This document shows, in pieces, positions 17,601-26,965 of a DNA stretch of 64,000 bases; positions within the stretch are counted from its first letter, which is position 1; every line of letters begins with the position of its first letter. Origin of the DNA: Brachyspira sp949287565. GTDB lineage: Bacteria > Spirochaetota > Brachyspiria > Brachyspirales > Brachyspiraceae. The stretch lies in the NCBI RefSeq assembly GCF_036997615.1, contig NZ_JAWLQA010000003.1, one strand, 5' to 3'. The translations under genes were made by a program, and so were the position numbers. The notes under the pieces were generated by a model. It was not told where the DNA came from and did not search any database. It was given only the letters and a program-made list of their open reading frames with translations.

Positions 17601-18409
17601 CTATATCCGAACATACAGATTTAGGTGCAGGTTTTAAAATAGCTATGCGTGATTTGGAAATTAGAGGTGCAGGAAATATTTTAGGTAAAGAACAATCCGG
17701 TATGATATATCAGGTTGGTTATGAATTATATACTCAAATGCTAGAAGAAGCTGCAAATGAATATAAAGGCGAAATAAAAGAAGTAACATTCGATACCGTT
17801 ATAGACTTAAAGCATAATTTATTTATTCCAGATTCTTATATAGCCGATTCAAAAGAAAAAATATCCGCTTATAAATTAATAATGCGTTCACAAAGCGATG
17901 AAGATATTGAATATGCTAAAGAGTTTATGATAGATAAATATGGCAAACTTCCGAAAGAATTGGAAGATATTTTCGATATAGCAAAAATAAAAATCATATT
18001 AAAAAGAATGAGAATATTATCAGTTATAGAAGGACAGTATAATATATATCTTAAACTTGATAAACTCTCAAAAATAGATACTGATAAACTTATAAAATTA
18101 ATCAATACAAAAAATTCAGGAGTTTATTTCGATAAGGATAATCTTAATCAATTAATAATACCGGTTATACATGAAAAAGAAAATGATATAGAATGGAAAT
18201 TAGAAAAAATAAAAAATGTCATCCTAGAAATAGAAGGCGAAAATTATACAGCAGATACTAATTCAAAAAATGATAAGAATATGAATGATAATCAAGAAGA
18301 GCATTCTAAAATGAGCATAGCAGAAGCTAATATAAAAAATAACAAAAACAATAGAAAAAGAACCGTATCAAGAAGATCGCCTAAATTAATAAAAGTAAAT
18401 AAAAAATAA
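14687..18409 (+). CDS. mfd: Transcription-repair coupling factor Mfd
   Basis: The 1240-residue protein releases stalled RNA polymerase and recruits UvrABC. Visible domains in order: a UvrB-like N-terminal part (residues 1-350, with YFPDYDTVPFTKMSP), the RNA-polymerase-interacting domain (LNVGDYAVHVNYGIGKYLGL, near residue 515), the RecG-like helicase core with Walker A GDVGFGKTE (about 667), DEEQ box (VIDEEQRFGV), GRVGRS motif VI, and the TRCF C-terminal domain. Residues about 409-466 are an Asn/Glu/Lys-rich low-complexity insert with no counterpart in the usual protein. A basic tail (NRKRTVSRRSPK) closes the protein. The gene is monocistronic with its own terminator. Confidence 0.95.
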   Translation: MHNNESIYTELIERFSKSEEFLNFDIKTAKSLTGLKDGSDSLFFASLFNNNEESILIIKENESDAMLLNQSLNFYNIPNYYFPDYDTVPFTKMSPVTDIAQDRINILYKLINKEKCIIITTINAVTRKLPNRNDLKKLPIYLNVGDKLDLDNLRLTLYDLGYVIEREVAEKGTASVRGSIVDVFSVEYDNPVRIELFDEEIESIRLFNIEDGRSFKSVENIIIYPVREAIYSDSAVNEFLNNNEIEDELKDNITKRKYFAGSENLLPIFYNDLETIFDYFDYGYIFIDDALKLKNKLITIIDTIKENFNDIDNMFTIIEDIYKLYIDNNYFSEIAKKSINISPFITDIDIYKFHFEEGVSFKSRLTDFLDYVKEYREKDYLIILSTGHHDQALRFYKIMQDLSPTIITENEIENNNEEKNSEYKEINNNDNLENSENNEDNKEIILEDTNKKEEIIKDYSKNENNFYIITTQASSGFIKNDIKTIFIADWEVFGRKRKKVRKIPKVNKNLIETFVDLNVGDYAVHVNYGIGKYLGLTRKMSNGKEKDYITLEYAKGDKLYIPVEQMNFVQKYISGHGEAPKLTQLGGSAWDKIKSKAREDALATARELIKLYAIRSNIRGNVYGPDTQWQDDFEASFRYEETVDQLRAINDIKDDMESGKMMDRLVCGDVGFGKTEVAFRAVFKAIIAGKQCAILCPTTILSQQHYNNAKKRFEDFPIRIEVLNRFVTSKQAKKNKELLKTGSCDLIVGTHMLLSKDVEFKNLGLIVIDEEQRFGVKHKEALKKLRLETDVLTLSATPIPRTLNMALTGIRDISIIETPPLNRIPVKTFVTEFTEDAVVNAIERELKRDGQVFYLYNRIDTIESFALMIKKLCPKARICVAHGRMTGHQLEKIMGDFINHKYDILVSTTIIENGIDIPNANTILIDNANKLGLSELYQLRGRVGRSDREAYAYMFYPSDLALTEVAYKRLEAISEHTDLGAGFKIAMRDLEIRGAGNILGKEQSGMIYQVGYELYTQMLEEAANEYKGEIKEVTFDTVIDLKHNLFIPDSYIADSKEKISAYKLIMRSQSDEDIEYAKEFMIDKYGKLPKELEDIFDIAKIKIILKRMRILSVIEGQYNIYLKLDKLSKIDTDKLIKLINTKNSGVYFDKDNLNQLIIPVIHEKENDIEWKLEKIKNVILEIEGENYTADTNSKNDKNMNDNQEEHSKMSIAEANIKNNKNNRKRTVSRRSPKLIKVNKK

Positions 18410-18429
18410 TTATAATATTTGATTCATTT

Positions 18430-18479
18430 AAACTATATTAAGTATGATAATATGCTACAAATTATACTTAATATAGTTT
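18430..18479 (+). terminator. mfd terminator
   Basis: A perfect 16-bp stem (AAACTATATTAAGTAT / ATACTTAATATAGTTT) with an 18-base loop is followed by a T-run, 21 bases past the mfd stop. Confidence 0.85.
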
Positions 18480-18490
18480 TTTTATGTATT

Positions 18491-18530
18491 TTTTGATTGA
18501 AATTGATTATTTTTGATTGATTTTGATTGA
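18491..18530 (+). promoter_or_regulatory. Four 10-bp direct repeats: candidate operator of the fru operon
   Basis: TTTTGATTGA occurs at 18491, 18511 and 18521, and a related AATTGATTAT at 18501, giving a strict 10-bp period. The complement AATCAAAA matches the core recognised by DeoR-family IolR of B. subtilis (AAYCAANA). The repeats overlap the -35 region of the promoter in front of the DeoR gene, as expected for repression. Confidence 0.6.
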
Positions 18531-18554
18531 TTTTTATAGTTTTTTTGATATAAT
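18527..18554 (+). promoter_or_regulatory. Promoter of the fru operon
   Basis: TTGATT (18527-18532), a 16-base spacer and TATAAT (18549-18554), 36 bases before the GTG start at 18590. The -35 box is embedded in the last operator repeat. Confidence 0.6.
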
Positions 18555-18589
18555 TATTAATATAAAGATTAGAAAAAGGAATGATAAAG

Positions 18590-19330
18590 GTGCTGAAAGT
18601 AAGCAGATACGAATTGATTTTTGAAGTTATAAAAGAGAAAAAGAATATCAAAATTGAAGAATTAATTGAAAGACTCAATGTATCAGAGGCCACAATTAGA
18701 AGAGATTTAACATTCTTAGAAAATGCCGGAAAGATAAGAAGAGTTCATGGAGGTGCTATATTAGTTGATACTCAGGAAGAAAGTTTAATATATAAAAAAG
18801 AAATATACTCAGAGGAAAAAGAAAAAATAGGAAAATTTGCTGCTTCATTAGTTGAAAGCGGCAATACAATATATTTAGATGCTGGAACAAGTGTTTTTGC
18901 TATGATTAAATATTTAGCCGGCATAGAAAATATAAAAGTAGTAACTAATGGATTAAGTCATATAGAGGAACTTTATAACAAAAAAATAGAAACATACTTG
19001 ATAGGCGGAAAGATGAAAATGCTTACAGGTGCTTTAGTTGGAGCTAGCGCCGTTTTATCAATAAAGAATTTTAATTTTGATTTGGCATTTATGGGAGCAA
19101 ATGGAATAGATATTGACGGCTACTCTACCCCCGACAGTGAAGAAGCTTTGATAAAAAGTGAAGCTGCTTCAAAAGCAAATAAAACTTATTTCCTATGCGA
19201 TGAATCAAAATTAAAAAAGAAAAGTTTGATTAATTTTTATAACTTGGAAGATTCTTATTTGATAACAAATGCAAAAGATATAGATGATAATATAAAAAAC
19301 AAATTAAAAGATTTATACATTGTCAATTAA
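18590..19330 (+). CDS. fruR: DeoR-family transcriptional regulator of the fructose operon
   Basis: This is a repressor with an N-terminal HTH (IKIEELIERLNVSEATIRRDL, residues about 17-37) followed by the DeoR hinge RVHGGA and a C-terminal sugar-phosphate sensor with YLDAGTS and VVTNGLSH and an FMGANGID loop. GTG 18590 is preferred over ATG 18581: it makes the N-terminus MLKVSRYELI, as in most DeoR proteins, and puts AAGGA 9 bases upstream, whereas ATG 18581 abuts that site. It is the first gene of an operon with fruK (20 bases after its stop) and fruA, so fructose 1-phosphate is the likely inducer. The symbol rests on context. Confidence 0.85.
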   Translation: MLKVSRYELIFEVIKEKKNIKIEELIERLNVSEATIRRDLTFLENAGKIRRVHGGAILVDTQEESLIYKKEIYSEEKEKIGKFAASLVESGNTIYLDAGTSVFAMIKYLAGIENIKVVTNGLSHIEELYNKKIETYLIGGKMKMLTGALVGASAVLSIKNFNFDLAFMGANGIDIDGYSTPDSEEALIKSEAASKANKTYFLCDESKLKKKSLINFYNLEDSYLITNAKDIDDNIKNKLKDLYIVN

Positions 19331-19350
19331 TAAAAAGTGAGGGATTATTT

Positions 19351-20268
19351 ATGATATATACTTTAACATTAAATCCGGCTGTAGACTATTATATAGACAT
19401 GAATAACTTTGAAGAGGGAGATTTAAACAAAGTTAATAATGCCTATACATTAGCCGGAGGAAAAGGAATTAATGTTTCCAAAGTTTTAAAAAATTTCAAT
19501 ATTGATTCTATTGCTTTGGGATTCTCTGGAGGCTTCACAGGAGATTATATAAAAAAGCATCTTAAAGGATACGGCATAAAAGAAAATTTTATTGATTTAG
19601 AAGAAGATACAAGAATCAATATAAAATTAAAAACAAATAAAATAGAAAGCGAAATAGCAGGAAAATCTCCTAATATTTCAAAAGAAAAAGTTAATGAATT
19701 ATTAAACTATATAAAAAACAATATAAAAGAAAATGATATATTGGTTTTATCCGGAAGCGTTCCTAATTCTATTGACAGTTCTATATACAAAGATATTATA
19801 TCAAATGCAAATAAAAATATAAAAGTAATATTAGATGCCAGAGATGAAGCATTCAAATTCGGATTAAAAGAAAAAGTATTTCTCACAAAACCTAATAAAA
19901 AAGAATTAAGCGAATACTTTAATAAAAATATAGAATCAACAGATGATATCATAAAATATGCAAGAGAACTAATAAAAGAAGGAAGCGAAAATGTAATAGT
20001 TTCTTTAGGAAAAGATGGTTCTATACTCGTAACAAAAGAGGAGGCATATATAGGAAATGCACCTGAAGGAAAATTGATTAGTTCTGTAGGTGCTGGGGAT
20101 TCAATGGTGGCTGGTATAGTTTACGGAATAAGCAATAATTTAAATATAATTGATTCTTATAAATATGCTATAGCAAGCGGAAGTTCTACAGCATGTTCTG
20201 AAGGGTTAACTACATTTGAAAATATGAATAAATTTCTAGAAAAAGTAGAAATAAAAAAAATTAATTAA
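19351..20268 (+). CDS. fruK: 1-phosphofructokinase
   Basis: The 305-residue PfkB-family kinase phosphorylates fructose 1-phosphate to fructose 1,6-bisphosphate. It begins IYTLTLNPAVDYYI, typical of FruK/LacC, has the PfkB signature 1 AGGKGINVSKVLKNF (residues about 35-50), and signature 2 SVGAGDSMVAGIV with catalytic Asp250. GAGGGA before ATG 19351 is the ribosome binding site. Tagatose-6-phosphate kinase is the main alternative; linkage to the fructose PTS gene fruA makes FruK more likely. Confidence 0.9.
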   Translation: MIYTLTLNPAVDYYIDMNNFEEGDLNKVNNAYTLAGGKGINVSKVLKNFNIDSIALGFSGGFTGDYIKKHLKGYGIKENFIDLEEDTRINIKLKTNKIESEIAGKSPNISKEKVNELLNYIKNNIKENDILVLSGSVPNSIDSSIYKDIISNANKNIKVILDARDEAFKFGLKEKVFLTKPNKKELSEYFNKNIESTDDIIKYARELIKEGSENVIVSLGKDGSILVTKEEAYIGNAPEGKLISSVGAGDSMVAGIVYGISNNLNIIDSYKYAIASGSSTACSEGLTTFENMNKFLEKVEIKKIN

Positions 20269-20301
20269 AGTTTATAAAGTTAATATAAATGGAGGCTAAA
20301 A

Positions 20302-22182
20302 ATGCTAAAAGATGTTATAACTTTAGATTGTATTAATACAGATCTAAATGGAACAACTAAATCAGAAATTATAGATGAAATGGTAGATATTCTCTATAAT
20401 AACGGTAAATTAAATGACAGAGAAGAGTATAAACAAGAAATACTAAAAAGAGAAGCACAAAGCTCAACAGGTATGGAAGAGGGAATAGCAATACCTCATG
20501 GTAAAACTAAAGCTGTAAAAATTCCTACCGTTGCAATAGGTATTTCAAAAAAAGGCGTTGATTATGAATCATTAGACGGAGAGCCTTCTCATTTATTTTT
20601 TATGATAGCAGCTCCTGAAAACTCAAATGATTCTCATATAGAATTATTATCAAAAATCACTACCCTGCTTCTTGAAGATGATATAAGAGAAGCACTTTTA
20701 AATGCAAAAAGCAAAGAAGAAGTTTTAGATATATTAATAAAAAATGCTGAAAAAGATAATGAAAACTCATCATTAAATCAAGAAAATAATAATAGCAGCG
20801 ATTCATATCAAGTATTAGCCGTAACAGCCTGCCCTACTGGAATAGCACATACTTATATGGCTGCTGATGCCTTGCTTAAAAAAGGTAAAGAACTTGGTAT
20901 TACTATCAAAGTAGAAACTAATGGTTCAAGCGGTGTAAAAAATGAACTTACAAAAGATGAAATAAAAAATGCCAAAGGTATAATAGTAGCTGCTGATAAA
21001 AATGTTGCTATGGAAAGATTTGCAGGAAAGAATGTTGATATAGTAGGAGTAAAAGAGGCAATAAAAAATCCTGAACAATTAATAAAAAATGCTATGAATC
21101 AAACAGCTCCTATATATCATAGCAGTGAAGATAATACTCAAACTTCAAATAAATTTGCTAAGAAACCAAAAACAGGCGTATATAAACATTTAATGTCAGG
21201 CGTATCAAATATGCTTCCATTCGTTGTAGGCGGAGGTATATTAATAGCATTTTCATTTATGTTCGGTATTAATGCCAGCAATCCGAATGATCCTTCATAC
21301 AATTATTTTGCTAAACTTTTAAATGATATAGGAGGAGGAAATGCATTCTTCCTAATGGTTCCTGTAATGGCAGCATTCATTGGTATGAGTATAGCTGACA
21401 GACCGGGATTTGCTCCTGCTATGGTTGGAGGATTAATATCATTAAATAGCGGCGGCGGATTTTTAGGCGGTTTGATAGGAGGATTTTTAGGAGGATACAT
21501 CACTCTTTTATTGAAAAAAGTATTTAATAAATTGCCTGAAAGTTTGGACGGAATTAAACCTGTTTTACTATATCCTTTATTTGGTATATTTATTACAGGT
21601 GCTATAATGTATTTATTCATCGTTAATCCTATAGCTGCAATCAATACAGGAATTTCAAATTTCTTGAAAAACTTGGGAACAGGAAACTTAATATTATTAG
21701 GTGCTTTACTAGGTGCTATGATGTCCACTGATATGGGAGGCCCTATAAATAAAGCTGCTTTCACATTCGGTATAGCTATGATAGCTTCAGGACAGTATGC
21801 TCCTCATGCTGCAGTTATGGCTGGCGGAATGGTTCCTCCTTTGGGAATAGCTTTGGCTACTACAATATTCAGAAATAAATTCTCTGCTGATGAAAGAGAT
21901 GCCGGAAAAACATGCTATGTTATGGGACTTTCATTCATTACTGAAGGTGCTATACCATTTGCTGCATCAGACCCTATAAGAGTAATACCTTCCTGTATGA
22001 TAGGTGCTGCAATTTCAGGTGCTTTAACTATGGCTTTTCATATAGAACTTAGAGCCCCTCATGGAGGAATATTCGTTTTGCCTATAGTTAATAATCCTGT
22101 AATGTATTTAATTGCTATAGTGATAGGTTCTGTTATAACTGCTCTTTTACTTGGATTTATTAAGAAACCTGCGGAAAATTAA
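20302..22182 (+). CDS. fruA: PTS fructose transporter, fused IIA-IIB-IIC
   Basis: The 626-residue enzyme II imports fructose and phosphorylates it to fructose 1-phosphate. Domains: IIA (residues 1-150) with phospho-His66 in GIAIPHGKT; IIB (about 172-270) with phospho-Cys177 in TACPTGIAHTYMAA; and membrane IIC (about 295-620) with PHGGIFVLP near the end. A short Ser/Asn-rich linker joins IIA and IIB. No HPr or enzyme I lies nearby, so phosphate comes from genes elsewhere. GGAGG sits 7 bases before the ATG. It ends the operon at a strong terminator. Confidence 0.95.
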   Translation: MLKDVITLDCINTDLNGTTKSEIIDEMVDILYNNGKLNDREEYKQEILKREAQSSTGMEEGIAIPHGKTKAVKIPTVAIGISKKGVDYESLDGEPSHLFFMIAAPENSNDSHIELLSKITTLLLEDDIREALLNAKSKEEVLDILIKNAEKDNENSSLNQENNNSSDSYQVLAVTACPTGIAHTYMAADALLKKGKELGITIKVETNGSSGVKNELTKDEIKNAKGIIVAADKNVAMERFAGKNVDIVGVKEAIKNPEQLIKNAMNQTAPIYHSSEDNTQTSNKFAKKPKTGVYKHLMSGVSNMLPFVVGGGILIAFSFMFGINASNPNDPSYNYFAKLLNDIGGGNAFFLMVPVMAAFIGMSIADRPGFAPAMVGGLISLNSGGGFLGGLIGGFLGGYITLLLKKVFNKLPESLDGIKPVLLYPLFGIFITGAIMYLFIVNPIAAINTGISNFLKNLGTGNLILLGALLGAMMSTDMGGPINKAAFTFGIAMIASGQYAPHAAVMAGGMVPPLGIALATTIFRNKFSADERDAGKTCYVMGLSFITEGAIPFAASDPIRVIPSCMIGAAISGALTMAFHIELRAPHGGIFVLPIVNNPVMYLIAIVIGSVITALLLGFIKKPAEN

Positions 22183-22199
22183 CATATATCTTCTTAAAA

Positions 22200-22229
22200 A
22201 GGCTGTATCTTTATAAAAAGATACAGCCT
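22200..22229. terminator. Bidirectional terminator between fruA and the OppA-like gene
   Basis: A perfect 13-bp stem (AGGCTGTATCTTT / AAAGATACAGCCT, loop ATAA) lies between two convergent genes, with T-rich sequence on the plus side and A-rich sequence on the other. Confidence 0.9.
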
Positions 22230-22257
22230 AACTTTTTACTTCATAACAAATATAAAA

Positions 22258-23865
22258 CTATTCTAAATAACAATGATGGAATCTATGAAATCCTAGAGGA
22301 TCATAATAAACGCCTTTTAATTTAGGAGATACAAGCAAAGGTTCTGTATAATAATATATAGGTATTATAGCTTCTTCTTTCATTAGCATTTCCTCTGCTT
22401 TATGCATAGTTTCCATTCTAAACTTTTGATCTCCTGAAAGCATAACTTGATTTATTATATCATCATAAGCCTTATTACTATAAACACTGTAATTATTAGG
22501 AGAATAACTTAAACATAAAGTCATAAAGTTTATAGGATCATCAAAATCTCCGTTCCATGCTCCTCTTGCCATAGTAATATTTCTGTCATATCTTGTTTGT
22601 AAAAATACAGCCCATTCTTCCTGAGTCAAAGTTACATCAATACCAAGATTTTCTTTCCACATCTGCTGAACTGCTTCAAATATTTTTACATGCAGCCCTG
22701 GATCTGTTTTAAACTCCATAACAGGAAAGCCTTCTCCATTAGGATATCCAGCATCGGCCATCAATTTTTTAGCTTCCTCTATATTCTTAGCATATCCTTC
22801 TTTAGTTATATCTATATATTCTCCGCCATTCTCTCTGAAATCTCCCTCATAGTCAGATATTCCAAAAGGAACTAAAGCACCTGCTGGCTTCTCCCCTCCT
22901 CTTGTAATTTGCTCTACTATATAATTTCTATCAATGGCAAGCGATAATGCTCTTCTTACTCTTACATCTTTTAATATTTCATTAGTTAAATTTAAGCAGT
23001 AATAATATGAAGATATTCTAGGTTCTATCACTATAAGTCCTTCATTTTGAAGTGTCTTTATATCTTGTCTTGGAAAAGATCTTGCAAAATGCAAAGAACC
23101 AGCTTTAACTCCTGCAACAGAAGCAGTTTCATTTTCCATAAGAACAAATGTAATCTTATCAGGAACTATATCTTCTACATTCCAATAATTAGTATTTTTT
23201 ACCATTACAAGACTTTCATCTCTGTTTCTTTCTATAAGTTTAAAAGCTCCATTTCCTATATAAGTATCAGCATTTAAAGTCCATTCATCTCCATACTGTT
23301 CTATAATATCTTTTCTGAGAGGATAGAATGTAGGAAAACTTAAAAGCTCTAAAAAATATGCAGTAGGAGCTTCAAGCTGAACTTCTAAAGTATAATCATC
23401 TATTGCTTTTATACCTAAACTTTCTTTAGGCATAGTACCTGCTGTTATTGCTTTTGCATTTTTTACAGGTTCATGCTGATATCCGTATTGACTTCCTGTG
23501 GCAGGATCAACAACTCTTTGCCAAGAATAAACAAAATCACCAGCAACAACCGGCTTTCCATCTGTCCATTTTGAATTAGTTCTAAGTTTAAATGTATAAG
23601 TAAGTCCATCCTCGCTTATCTCCCAACTTTCAGCCACTCCAGGAATTAATTTTCCTTTAGAATCTTTTTCTATTAATCCTTCAAATGTATGCATCAAATA
23701 AAATACCGCATCTGAAGTTACATTGATACTAGGATCTATAGTATTTGGTTCAGGGCCTGTATTAATAAATATAGATATACCATCTTCCGATTTATTATTA
23801 TTTGAACATGATAATGATACAATTAATGATATAAAAATCATAAATAAAATAAATATTTTTTTCAT
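22258..23865 (-). CDS. OppA-like peptide-binding lipoprotein (copy 1)
   Basis: The 535-residue protein has a lipoprotein signal ending VSLSC (Cys20) and is a family 5 extracellular solute-binding protein. It opens GPEPNTIDPSINVTSDAV and contains AESWEISEDGLTYTFKLR, IGNGAFKL and RVRRALSLAIDRNYI, all conserved in OppA. It is expected to bind oligopeptides at the cell surface or in the periplasm. No Opp permease or ATPase genes are adjacent, so it may supply a transporter encoded elsewhere or serve sensing. It is a close paralogue of the next gene upstream on its strand, 31 bases away. Confidence 0.9.
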   Translation of the reverse strand: MKKIFILFMIFISLIVSLSCSNNNKSEDGISIFINTGPEPNTIDPSINVTSDAVFYLMHTFEGLIEKDSKGKLIPGVAESWEISEDGLTYTFKLRTNSKWTDGKPVVAGDFVYSWQRVVDPATGSQYGYQHEPVKNAKAITAGTMPKESLGIKAIDDYTLEVQLEAPTAYFLELLSFPTFYPLRKDIIEQYGDEWTLNADTYIGNGAFKLIERNRDESLVMVKNTNYWNVEDIVPDKITFVLMENETASVAGVKAGSLHFARSFPRQDIKTLQNEGLIVIEPRISSYYYCLNLTNEILKDVRVRRALSLAIDRNYIVEQITRGGEKPAGALVPFGISDYEGDFRENGGEYIDITKEGYAKNIEEAKKLMADAGYPNGEGFPVMEFKTDPGLHVKIFEAVQQMWKENLGIDVTLTQEEWAVFLQTRYDRNITMARGAWNGDFDDPINFMTLCLSYSPNNYSVYSNKAYDDIINQVMLSGDQKFRMETMHKAEEMLMKEEAIIPIYYYTEPLLVSPKLKGVYYDPLGFHRFHHCYLE

Positions 23866-23896
23866 AAATATTAACTCCTAACATTTATATATAAAA

Positions 23897-25525
23897 TTAA
23901 TCTTCTAAATATGCTTTCATAAAACTATGCTGTCCCATAGAATCATATAAAACGCCTTTCAATTTAGGCGATACTAATATAGGCTCGCTTGAGAAATATA
24001 TAGGTATCATTGCCATATCAGATATTAATAATTCCTCAGCTTTATGCATAGTCATCATTCTATGAGATGAATCTGTAATTAATGTAGCTGTTTTTATCAA
24101 ATCATCATATCTTTTATTAGTATAAAGACTATTATTATTTGGCGATGTGCTTAAAAATACTGAAAGGAAATTAATAGGATCATTAAAATCTCCATTCCAA
24201 CCGCCGCTTGCCATTTCAAAATTTTTATCGAATCTTTGAGTAAATAGATCTGATAATTCTAATTCTTCTATATTTACATCAATGCCTAAATTATCCTTCC
24301 ACATCTTTTGTATAGCTTCAAATATTTTTCTATGCATTCCATAAGTAGTTTTCAAAGTCAATACAGGGAAGCCATTTCCATTAGGATAGCCGGCAAGAAT
24401 CATCAGCCTTTTTGCTTCTCTAATATTATTATCATAATTTTTTTCGTCTATATCTATATAATCTCCACCATTTTCCCTAAAACCTCCAAAGAAACCAGGT
24501 ATACCATAAGGTACAAAAGCTGCTGCAGGTTTTTCACCATTTTTTGTAATATTATTAACTATATAATTTCTGTCAATTGCAAGAGATAATGCTTTTCTTA
24601 CATTGATATCAGATAAAGTTTTATTAGTAGTATTCAAAAAATAGAAATATGTTGATATTCTAGGTACATTATGTATATATCCGCCTCTTTGCAATAAAGC
24701 TATATGCTCTATTGGAAAATTTCTTGAGAAATGAAGCAAGCCGCCTTTCAAAGCAGTTAAAGAATATTGAGGATCATTTTTCATTACAAACTCTAATCTG
24801 CTAGGTATAACTTCTTTATTATTCCAATAGAATTTATTTTTTTCCATAATAAGAACATCATCTATTTTTCTCTCTACAACTTTAAAAGGTCCGTTTCCTA
24901 TAAAAGTTTCTGGTTTTTCTGTCCAATTAGTTTCGTATAGTTTTATTATATCTTCTCTCAAAGGATAAAATGTAGGATAAGATAAAATTTCTAGAAAATA
25001 AGTTAATGGTCTGTCCAAAACAATTTCTAATGTATAGTCATCTATAGCTTCTACACCTAAATATTTTGTTTCCATTTCTCCTTCAAGAATATTTTTAGAA
25101 TTATTTATAACATTATATTGATATGCAAATTTACTTTTAGTATTAGGATCAAACAATCTCCTAAAAGAATAAACAAAATCTTTCGCTAAAACAGGATTAC
25201 CATCGGACCAATAGGCATCTTGTCTTAAATTAAATGTATATACAAGTCCGTCAGCACTTATCGCCCAGCTTTTAGCAGCTGCAGGTATTATTTTACCATC
25301 TTTATCTTTACCTACTAAACCTTCAAATATATGATTTAAATATATTAAACTATCTCCTGTTACATTAAAGCTAGGATCCATAGTATATGGTTCCTGCCCT
25401 ATATTTATAATCAATGAAAAATATTTTCCCTGTGGAGGTGTATGAGTAATGGTTTCCTCTATTTTTGTACAAGATATAGCTAAAGACATAAAAATAATGA
25501 TGAAAATATAAGACTTTTTAAACAT
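23897..25525 (-). CDS. OppA-like peptide-binding lipoprotein (copy 2)
   Basis: The product, about 542 residues from ATG 25525, starts MFKKSYIFIIIFMSLAISC, a clean lipoprotein signal. An upstream in-frame start at 25585 adds 20 residues that break the signal and is rejected. Family 5 solute-binding features match copy 1 throughout (QEPYTMDPSFNVTGDS, SADGLVYTFNLR, FIGNGPFKV, VRKALSLAIDRNYIV). The two copies look like a tandem duplication that has since diverged, probably in ligand choice. It lies 66 bases downstream of a broken chemoreceptor gene. Confidence 0.9.
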   Translation of the reverse strand: MFKKSYIFIIIFMSLAISCTKIEETITHTPPQGKYFSLIINIGQEPYTMDPSFNVTGDSLIYLNHIFEGLVGKDKDGKIIPAAAKSWAISADGLVYTFNLRQDAYWSDGNPVLAKDFVYSFRRLFDPNTKSKFAYQYNVINNSKNILEGEMETKYLGVEAIDDYTLEIVLDRPLTYFLEILSYPTFYPLREDIIKLYETNWTEKPETFIGNGPFKVVERKIDDVLIMEKNKFYWNNKEVIPSRLEFVMKNDPQYSLTALKGGLLHFSRNFPIEHIALLQRGGYIHNVPRISTYFYFLNTTNKTLSDINVRKALSLAIDRNYIVNNITKNGEKPAAAFVPYGIPGFFGGFRENGGDYIDIDEKNYDNNIREAKRLMILAGYPNGNGFPVLTLKTTYGMHRKIFEAIQKMWKDNLGIDVNIEELELSDLFTQRFDKNFEMASGGWNGDFNDPINFLSVFLSTSPNNNSLYTNKRYDDLIKTATLITDSSHRMMTMHKAEELLISDMAMIPIYFSSEPILVSPKLKGVLYDSMGQHSFMKAYLED

Positions 25526-25591
25526 TCTATTATCCAAATGATATTTATTTAAATTAAGTATATATTTTATAACATATAATGTCAAATAATA

Positions 25592-26943
25592 TTATTTCAT
25601 TAGTTTAAAATATTCTATTATATTTTTTAATTCTTCAGATTCCTCATTAATAGATTTAGAATTTTCAGAAGCCTCTTTTACAAATTTAGAATCATTATTT
25701 GATTTATTTTTACTTGTAATTAATGATTTAGAATCATCAGATACTTTATAATGTTTACATTTTACTGCATCAATAACATCATTCAAATATTTTATGGTAT
25801 TCTCATTATCAGCATTCATATCTATAATCGTATCGTCTAAATTTATATTCTCTATATTATCCGATTTTGTTTTGTATTTGTTTTTATTAAAAAAATTTAT
25901 TACAGGTATTACTTTTTTATTCATAATATTAGGTACTATGATTATTATTAAAATAATTGATATAGAAATCATAATGCCAATCATTATTGCCATTTTATAA
26001 TTATTTTTTAATACGGTAATCGATGGTATTGCAACTTCAAATCCCCAATTCACATTATCAAATAAATTTATAGGTTTAACAATATAAAAATACCCATTTG
26101 ATTTTTTTATATTATATTTTTCTATTATTAAATTTTTATTAGAATTTATCATATCTATTACATCATAATTATCATAAGGATGATATAAATTTGTAAAATT
26201 TTCACCTATAATTTCAATATCTGTATTACAATAAATAATAGTTCCATTTTCATCAAATAAAGTGGTTGATATATTATCTTCTTTATTGAAATTCATGCTA
26301 TCTGAACTCACATCCAAACCTATTACACCTATGATTTTGCTATCATGTGAATATATAGGCATCAAACATGTTTGAACCTGCTTATACTTATTTTGCATTT
26401 GAACAGTATATATAGGAGTTATACACATTTTATTTTTTCTATTGTATCATTGATAAATGATAATTTTAAATTTAAATTTTCAACACCAAATCTTGATATA
26501 TTACCATTCCCATCTTTAGCCATATATATTCCGAATCTGCCGCCTATATTGCTGTATAGAACATCATTTTTATACATATTATCATTGCCAATTATATTTG
26601 GAAGAAATAATAAAAAAACTGCTTCAGCATTTTCACTTATTTTCTTTGAAAATTTATACATAAAATTTTCATATAATTCCCTGCTTTTTATATTGCTGTT
26701 ATATAATTCTTCAGCAACCAATTTTATACTTTTCATATAATTTAATTCATTATTGATTAAATCTCTCATTTCTAATAATTTAGACTCAGACATTTCATCT
26801 ACTATTACTAATGACATGTCTTTGGAAATAACAGATGTATGTATAATACTCATAATACCTGTTATCATTATTATAATTATTATAGGTATAATAATAAATA
26901 AACTTACTTTTATATTTAAACTATTTTTAGTATTCATAATCAT
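25592..26943 (-). pseudogene. Chemoreceptor-like gene, frameshifted and lacking the signalling hairpin
   Basis: Two overlapping frames together make one shortened receptor. Frame 1 (26943 to 26419) gives the N-terminal membrane segment and the first half of a Cache-type sensor. Frame 2 (to 25592) continues with ITPIYTVQ, the rest of the sensor, a second membrane segment and a short tail ending IIEYFKLMK. The junction is a six-T run at 26433-26438; one extra base there would restore a continuous protein. The MCP adaptation and hairpin region is absent, just as in the neighbouring gene. It is the most degraded member of the five-gene array. Confidence 0.75.
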
Positions 26944-26965
26944 ATCAAATAATATTTTTTTAATT

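Noticed and set aside
18491..18540. Four 10-bp repeats as a CRISPR or simple-sequence expansion
   Set aside because: The repeats have no spacers, and their place over the promoter of a DeoR gene fits an operator better.
21303..21764. 153-codon antisense frame inside fruA
   Set aside because: Its Pro-rich translation is the reverse complement of Gly-rich membrane codons.
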